Notes under the pieces: generated by a model
Database searches by the model: none
The model's input: the letters and a program-made list of their open reading frames with translations, nothing else
Told to the model about the DNA's origin: nothing
In this document: positions 6,589-10,512 of the stretch, piece after piece
Layout of the letters: every line of letters begins with the position of its first letter
Position numbering within the stretch: position 1 is the first letter of the stretch
Assembly: GCA_051002235.1 (NCBI GenBank)
Contig: JBPCMN010000054.1
Span: forward strand, 1 to 10,512
Source: JBPCMN01 sp013695115
GTDB taxonomy: Bacteria > Actinomycetota > Acidimicrobiia > IMCC26256 > JACDBD01
Length of the DNA stretch: 10,512 bases
Direction of reading: 5' to 3'
Program-made: the position numbers and the translations under genes

Positions 6589-6644
6589 CGGTTGATTACC
6601 CTGCAGCGAAGCGCGCCGGTCTGCGCAAGGGAGAGCGGGCGAGC

Positions 6645-8093
6645 ATGAAGCGCATCGGGGTCCTCGTTGTCGCCTACAACGTCGCGTCGACGCTCGCCCA
6701 GGTGCTCGACCGTATCCCAGGCGAGTTCCGGTCTCGCATCAGTGACGTGCTGGTATGCGACAACGCCAGCGAGGACTCCACCTACCTGGTGGGCCTCGGC
6801 TACAAGCAGCTGGCGGACGACCTCCCGCTCACGGTGATCCGCCAGCCCCGCAACCTCGGCTACGGAGGCAACCAGAAGGCCGGCTACCAGTGGGCGATCG
6901 ACAACGACCTCGACATCGTGGTGCTACTCCACGGCGATGGCCAGTACGCCCCGGAGTTCCTGCCCCAGATCGTGGCGCCCCTCGAGCGCGACGAATGTGA
7001 CGCGGTGTTCGGGTCCCGAATGATGGAGGCGGGCGGCGCACGACGCGGCGGCATGCCGCTCTACAAGTACGTCGGGAACCGCATCCTCAGCACGTTCGAG
7101 AACGCCGTGGTCGGTACCGAGCTCAGCGAATGGCACAGCGGCTACCGCGCGTACGACGTGGCCACGCTGAGAGACATCCCGTTCATGCACAACTCGGACG
7201 AGTACGACTTCGACACCGAGATCATCGTCCAGCTGCACGAGGCGGGGAAGCGGATCGTGGAGCTGCCCATCCCGACCTACTACGGCGACGAGATCTCCTA
7301 CGTGAACGGCATGAGGTACGCGAAGGACATCGTGCTCGACGTGCTCCGGTACCGGGCGCACAAGATGGGCTTCGGCTCGGGTGAGACCGCCTTCGCCGGG
7401 GACGCCTTCGAGCTCACGCGAGGCGACGACAGCTCGCACGGGCGCATCCTGGCCTGGCTCGCCGGGCGGCGTCCGTGCCGAGTGCTCGACCTCGGCTGTG
7501 GCGACGGCGAGTTCGGGGCCCGGCTCTGCGCACACGGGCACGAAGTGACCGGCGTCGATCTCGAGGAGTCCGAGGGAGCGCGGCAGCGACTCGACCGCTT
7601 CTTCGTGACTGACCTCGACGAGGGCATTCCCTCCGACGTCGGCACCGGGTACGACATCGTGCTCGCGGCCGAGGTGCTCGGATACGTCCGTCGGCCCGAC
7701 CGGCTGCTGGCCGACGCGAGAGAGTGCCTGCGACCGGGCGGCTCGGTGATCGCGACGGTGCCCAACTTCGGGCACTGGTACCCGAGGTTCCGAGTCCTCA
7801 TGGGGCGCTTCGACTACGATCGCCGCGGCATCCTCGACGAGGGGCACGTGCGCTTCTTCACCCGGCGGAGCTTCGAGCGGCTGGTGGCGCTCGAAGGCTT
7901 CCACTCCCGGCGACGGGAGACCCTGGGACTGCCACTCGAGGTGCTCGGCCGGGGCCTGCGCGAGCGCCGCGCTGCGGGCGAGAAGCCCGTTCGCTTCCTC
8001 CAGCGCGTGGACGATGTCGGGGTCACGCTGCGGCCCACCCTTTTCGCCTACCAGTTCCTGTACGAGCTCGAGCCGGTTCGGGCGCTCGACTAA
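6645..8093 (+). CDS. Fused GT2 glycosyltransferase / SAM-dependent methyltransferase
   Basis: A 482-residue two-domain cytosolic or membrane-associated enzyme. Residues 1-245 are a GT-A family 2 glycosyltransferase of the dolichyl/polyprenyl-phosphate-sugar synthase kind: VLVVAYNVASTL at 6-17, CDNASEDST at 38-46, NLGYGGNQKAGYQWA at 70-84, metal-site region LLHGDGQY at 94-101, GSRMM at 123-127 and HSGYRAYD at 164-171. Residues 265-482 are a class I methyltransferase with motif I VLDLGCGDGEFG at 280-291, acidic GVDLEES at 303-309, DIVLAAEVLGYV at 337-348 and LRPGG at 362-366; HVRFFTRRSFERL at 401-413 is typical of actinobacterial sugar or lipid methyltransferases. No membrane segment is evident. 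ATG 6645 has AAGGGAG 11 nt upstream. It is divergent from the ddh operon and its stop overlaps that of the membrane protein gene by 4 nt. Sugar donor and methyl acceptor are unknown. Confidence 0.9.
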   Translation: MKRIGVLVVAYNVASTLAQVLDRIPGEFRSRISDVLVCDNASEDSTYLVGLGYKQLADDLPLTVIRQPRNLGYGGNQKAGYQWAIDNDLDIVVLLHGDGQYAPEFLPQIVAPLERDECDAVFGSRMMEAGGARRGGMPLYKYVGNRILSTFENAVVGTELSEWHSGYRAYDVATLRDIPFMHNSDEYDFDTEIIVQLHEAGKRIVELPIPTYYGDEISYVNGMRYAKDIVLDVLRYRAHKMGFGSGETAFAGDAFELTRGDDSSHGRILAWLAGRRPCRVLDLGCGDGEFGARLCAHGHEVTGVDLEESEGARQRLDRFFVTDLDEGIPSDVGTGYDIVLAAEVLGYVRRPDRLLADARECLRPGGSVIATVPNFGHWYPRFRVLMGRFDYDRRGILDEGHVRFFTRRSFERLVALEGFHSRRRETLGLPLEVLGRGLRERRAAGEKPVRFLQRVDDVGVTLRPTLFAYQFLYELEPVRALD

Positions 8094-10204
8094 CCACGCG
8101 CGCTGACGCCGGCTTCCGCGACGATCTCGGAACACAGGCGCGATCGCACGGGCACGCGCTCGATCCCCCCCGCGAACTCGTCGTTCACCGGTCCGCCGAT
8201 GTCCGTCCTGCCGATCGTGACGGGCCCCTCCTGAAGGAGAAGGGCGACGTCGAGCGCCGGCTCTCCGTCGACGTCGACCCGCAAGTTGCCCACCCTCGGG
8301 TCGTGCACGATGTCGAGCTGGTACTCGCGGTCGGGCTCGATGGCGCGCGGTTCGCCCGCCAGGTCGGCGTCGAAGAGCTCGGACTCGAACGTGAAGGCGA
8401 TCTCGCTGCCGTCGCGATATTCGACGGCCAGGTACTCCCCACTGCCGGGTGTTCCGGTCACGACCAGCGGCTCTCGTGTGCCCGGGGATCGGCTCGAGAA
8501 GCGCACTCTCAGCCGGTAGCGCCCGGTGGCGCGGGTTCGCTCCACCGCGCGCCATGCGTCGCCGTTGGACCAGTAGAGCCCGTCGCAGTCGCCGAGCACG
8601 AACAGGCGCCCGGTCGGCCCCGGCTCCGGGAGCTCCTCGCCGCGCCGCACGTCCAGGCGCGTCCCGCCCGGCAGCGCCTGGTCGACGTCGTGCTGGAACC
8701 CGACGAACGCGGCCCGCTCGTCCTCCGACAGGGAGCCGCTGAACGCTCGCTGATGAAGGATCGCGAGCCCGAAGTTCACCCACAGCGACAGCGCCGCCAG
8801 CGCCGCCAGCCCGATCGCGACCGCACGCGCCACCGCCCGCCGGGTGGCGGGCGTATCGAGACGGTGCAGCAGCACGTGCAGACCGGCCAGGCTCGCGAGC
8901 ACCAGCAGCGGCAGGAAGTCCGAGATGTAGCGGTGGGCTACGAACGCGATCGTGAGGGTGACGAAACCGCCCGCCAACGCACCTAGTGCGGGCACCCTGA
9001 GTGCCGCAACGTCCGGACCCGATGCTCCCGCGCGCCGTGGCCGGAAGACGGCTGCGAGCCCAACGAGGCTCAGGGCGAACAGGGCGGGCATTGTGGCGGG
9101 GATGCTCGCCGCCCGGTCGATGGTGTCGAACGTCGCGTCGCCGACGACCGTCGCCCGGTTCGGGAACGTGACCCAGGGGAAGAGGGGGTCGAGCGCGATC
9201 CCGTCGGGGCGGAGCATCGCCAGCGCGGTCGTGGGCACGAACTTCAGGCCGAAGAGGCTCCCGCCGTTGTCGGCCAGAGCCGCGAGCCGGTCCGGGTTAC
9301 GGAGCTCCTTCGTGAAGGCCTGCTCGTCGAACGGGATGCTGTAGAGGCTGCCGAACTTGGCGTAGTTCACGTACGCGTAGAGCGCCGCAGGCACCACGAC
9401 GGCGATCGCCAGCGGAAGCGCATAGGATCGGTTGGCGGCCTTGCCGCCCAACCCCAACCATCCCAAGGGCGCCAGTAGCGCCCGCCAATCGAAGCGGGCA
9501 TGCGCCGCCACCAGCAGCCGCGCCATCAGGAGCAGGCCCAACGCGACGACCGGGCCCACGCCGACCGACGCGCGCGTGAGCAACGCGAGCCCCGCGAACA
9601 CGCCCGCCCCGACGAGGTGACGACGCTGCGGCTTCACGATGAGGGCGAGGATGAAGTCGTAGGCGGCGATCGCGAGCGCCGCGCCCCACAGCTCGGACTC
9701 GTGGTACACGAGCGTCCGGCTGGCGAGGAAGAGCAGGATCGACCCTGCGCCGACGACCAGGAGGAAGGCGCCCGCCGCCCACGCCTCGTTCCGACCGACG
9801 GCCCGGTTCCCACGCACGAGGCCCCGGATGCGCCAGCTCAGTCGAGCCGTGAACGTAAGCGTCACCGCGAACGCCCCCAGCATCGACAGCTGCGCGAGCC
9901 GCCCGTCGAGCCGGTCGGTGAGTGCCGCGACCGGCAACCGCAGGAGGGCCGGCGCCGGGCCGAAGTACATGTAGGCCTTGCCGTCGACGATGAACGCCTC
10001 GATGCTGAGCTCGTCCCGGGAGACGTCCCAGTGGCCGTCGAGGAGGCTATGGGCCTGGGCGTCGTAGAAGTTGTCGAGCTCGCCTGATTGAAGGAGGTCG
10101 AGCCGTCCGATCGCCAGCATCCAGATGAACGGGATCGCGGCGAGGAGACCACCGATGACGCACGCACGGTAGAACCGCCGCCGCGCGTCGAGGTCGGTGG
10201 TCAC
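8090..10204 (-). CDS. Polytopic membrane protein, GT-C-like, with C-terminal beta domain
   Basis: A 704-residue membrane protein I cannot name exactly. About ten or eleven hydrophobic segments lie between residues 14 and 484 (for example 15-33, 106-122, 141-161, 172-190, 197-210, 213-233, 262-280, 371-388, 404-424, 428-447, 459-483). The first outer loop has GELDNFYDAQAHSLLDGHWD (41-60) and later come YHESELWG (167-174) and HRYISDFLPLL (424-434), a layout seen in GT-C glycosyltransferases that use polyprenyl-phosphate sugars, including an acidic first-loop motif. Residues about 515-704 are soluble, rich in short beta strands and probably a jelly-roll (LamG- or carbohydrate-binding-like) domain outside the membrane; C540 and C691 could form a disulfide. 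GTG 10204 follows TAGATT by 8 nt with no Shine-Dalgarno, suggesting leaderless translation. It converges with the GT2-methyltransferase gene. Transferase activity is inferred, not shown. Confidence 0.85.
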   Translation of the reverse strand: MTTDLDARRRFYRACVIGGLLAAIPFIWMLAIGRLDLLQSGELDNFYDAQAHSLLDGHWDVSRDELSIEAFIVDGKAYMYFGPAPALLRLPVAALTDRLDGRLAQLSMLGAFAVTLTFTARLSWRIRGLVRGNRAVGRNEAWAAGAFLLVVGAGSILLFLASRTLVYHESELWGAALAIAAYDFILALIVKPQRRHLVGAGVFAGLALLTRASVGVGPVVALGLLLMARLLVAAHARFDWRALLAPLGWLGLGGKAANRSYALPLAIAVVVPAALYAYVNYAKFGSLYSIPFDEQAFTKELRNPDRLAALADNGGSLFGLKFVPTTALAMLRPDGIALDPLFPWVTFPNRATVVGDATFDTIDRAASIPATMPALFALSLVGLAAVFRPRRAGASGPDVAALRVPALGALAGGFVTLTIAFVAHRYISDFLPLLVLASLAGLHVLLHRLDTPATRRAVARAVAIGLAALAALSLWVNFGLAILHQRAFSGSLSEDERAAFVGFQHDVDQALPGGTRLDVRRGEELPEPGPTGRLFVLGDCDGLYWSNGDAWRAVERTRATGRYRLRVRFSSRSPGTREPLVVTGTPGSGEYLAVEYRDGSEIAFTFESELFDADLAGEPRAIEPDREYQLDIVHDPRVGNLRVDVDGEPALDVALLLQEGPVTIGRTDIGGPVNDEFAGGIERVPVRSRLCSEIVAEAGVSARG

Positions 10205-10212
10205 GGTCGGCG

Positions 10213-10218
10213 AATCTA
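10213..10218 (-). promoter_or_regulatory. Candidate -10 box of the membrane protein gene
   Basis: TAGATT on the minus strand is the best -10-like hexamer upstream of this gene and ends 8 nt before GTG 10204. With no Shine-Dalgarno in between, transcription could begin at or next to the start codon. The -35 region has no clear match. Confidence 0.4.
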
Positions 10219-10300
10219 ACGGCCGCAGCGCTATGGCCCTGGGTCACCGCCGCGCTCCGCGAGAGGCGGCGACAACGCGGTCAAGGCTCGATGACTCGAT

Positions 10301-10443
10301 CTACCCCCGCAGCAGCTTGCCGGGCCGCGCGGCAACGCCCTCGTCGACCGGGTCGCCGTCGACCCGGATGGGCGCCGGCGAAGGAACTCCTCGATGTTCT
10401 CGGCCTCGAGGAACGTCGGAGTGATGACGAGGGTCTTTGGCAC
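10301..10443 (-). pseudogene. Broken DPM1-type glycosyltransferase remnant
   Basis: From GTG 10443 the minus strand encodes MPKTLVITPTFLEAENIEEF plus a few residues, unmistakably the start of a family 2 glycosyltransferase of the polyprenol-phosphate-mannose synthase type (normally 'LVIIPTYNEAENI'). After about 23 codons the frame loses all resemblance to the family, becoming Arg-, Ser- and Pro-rich. A different frame then gives a natural-looking tail, IRVDGDPVDEGVAARPGKL plus four residues, ending at TAG 10301-10303. A functional enzyme needs at least 220 residues, so most of the gene is missing: an internal deletion or fusion with the end of another gene, or a sequencing/assembly fault. TAGCCT lies 6 nt before the GTG. 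The identity of the second piece is unknown. Confidence 0.5.
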
Positions 10444-10449
10444 GAGGGT

Positions 10450-10455
10450 AGGCTA
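10450..10455 (-). promoter_or_regulatory. Candidate -10 box of the broken glycosyltransferase
   Basis: TAGCCT on the minus strand stands 6 nt before GTG 10443, the classic TANNNT-N6-GTG spacing of actinobacterial leaderless genes. A GAGGAG lies farther upstream, too distant to act as ribosome binding site for this start. Confidence 0.4.
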
Positions 10456-10512
10456 ACGGGCTCCTCGTACGCTCCCGAGCGGCAGCCTCACGCGCCGCGA
10501 GGCCCGCGGGCG
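10456..10512. other. Right-edge sequence without recognisable gene
   Basis: These last 57 bases are G+C-rich and show no start or coding signature I can support. They probably belong to the upstream region of the minus-strand glycosyltransferase remnant. Confidence 0.3.

Noticed and set aside
6924..8783. Open minus-strand frame of 619 codons across the GT2-methyltransferase gene and the end of the membrane protein gene
   Set aside because: Antisense and off-frame of two well-supported genes; no recognisable domain.
8797..8825. Short GCCGCCAGC-like repeats
   Set aside because: They encode an Ala/Leu-rich membrane helix of the GT-C-like protein and are explained by codon use.
1..10512. tRNA, rRNA, CRISPR array, insertion sequence or prophage genes
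   Set aside because: No cloverleaf, repeat-spacer pattern, transposase or phage-like frame was found on either strand by reading.

Overview
The window is about 70% G+C and almost fully coding. It has strong G/C bias at third codon positions, frequent GTG starts and several start codons sitting just behind a TANNNT hexamer. Gene content and base composition suggest a high-G+C actinobacterium; Acidimicrobiia or a relative is my best guess, but no rRNA or marker gene is present to prove it.

Layout. (1) Positions 1-1914, plus strand: an acyl-CoA dehydrogenase that has lost its N-terminus at the left edge, followed by a coupled gene for an unrecognised cysteine-containing protein. (2) Positions 1922-6522, minus strand: a tightly packed five-gene operon, in transcription order glucose-1-phosphate cytidylyltransferase (ddhA), CDP-glucose 4,6-dehydratase (ddhB), the iron-sulfur/PMP 3-dehydratase E1 (ddhC), an RmlC-type sugar epimerase and an SDR reductase. 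(3) Positions 6523-6644: a 122-bp divergent intergenic region with a perfect 10-bp inverted repeat and a candidate leaderless promoter. (4) Positions 6645-8093, plus strand: a fused GT2 glycosyltransferase/SAM methyltransferase. (5) Positions 8090-10204, minus strand: a large polytopic membrane protein with a C-terminal beta-rich domain, whose stop codon overlaps that of (4). (6) Positions 10205-10512: a broken start of a DPM1-type glycosyltransferase and the right edge. No tRNA, rRNA, CRISPR array, insertion sequence or origin was seen.

How the genes fit together. The ddhA-ddhB-ddhC series makes CDP-3,6-dideoxy-4-keto-hexose from glucose-1-phosphate and CTP. With an RmlC-like epimerase and a final ketoreductase, the set matches the CDP-ascarylose (3,6-dideoxy-L-arabino-hexose) logic known from Yersinia pseudotuberculosis, with one expected partner, the E1 reductase (ddhD/ascD, 'E3'), absent. 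The neighbouring GT2-methyltransferase and the GT-C-like membrane protein are plausible parts of the same cell-surface glycan machinery: one would make or modify a lipid-linked sugar, the other would use it outside the membrane. That link rests on position and family, not on direct evidence.

The most interesting points are the unusual deoxysugar operon in a likely actinobacterium, the apparent loss of the conserved acid tyrosine in its epimerase, repeated TAGNNT-(N6-8)-GTG leaderless-type starts, and abrupt breaks in coding homology at both ends.
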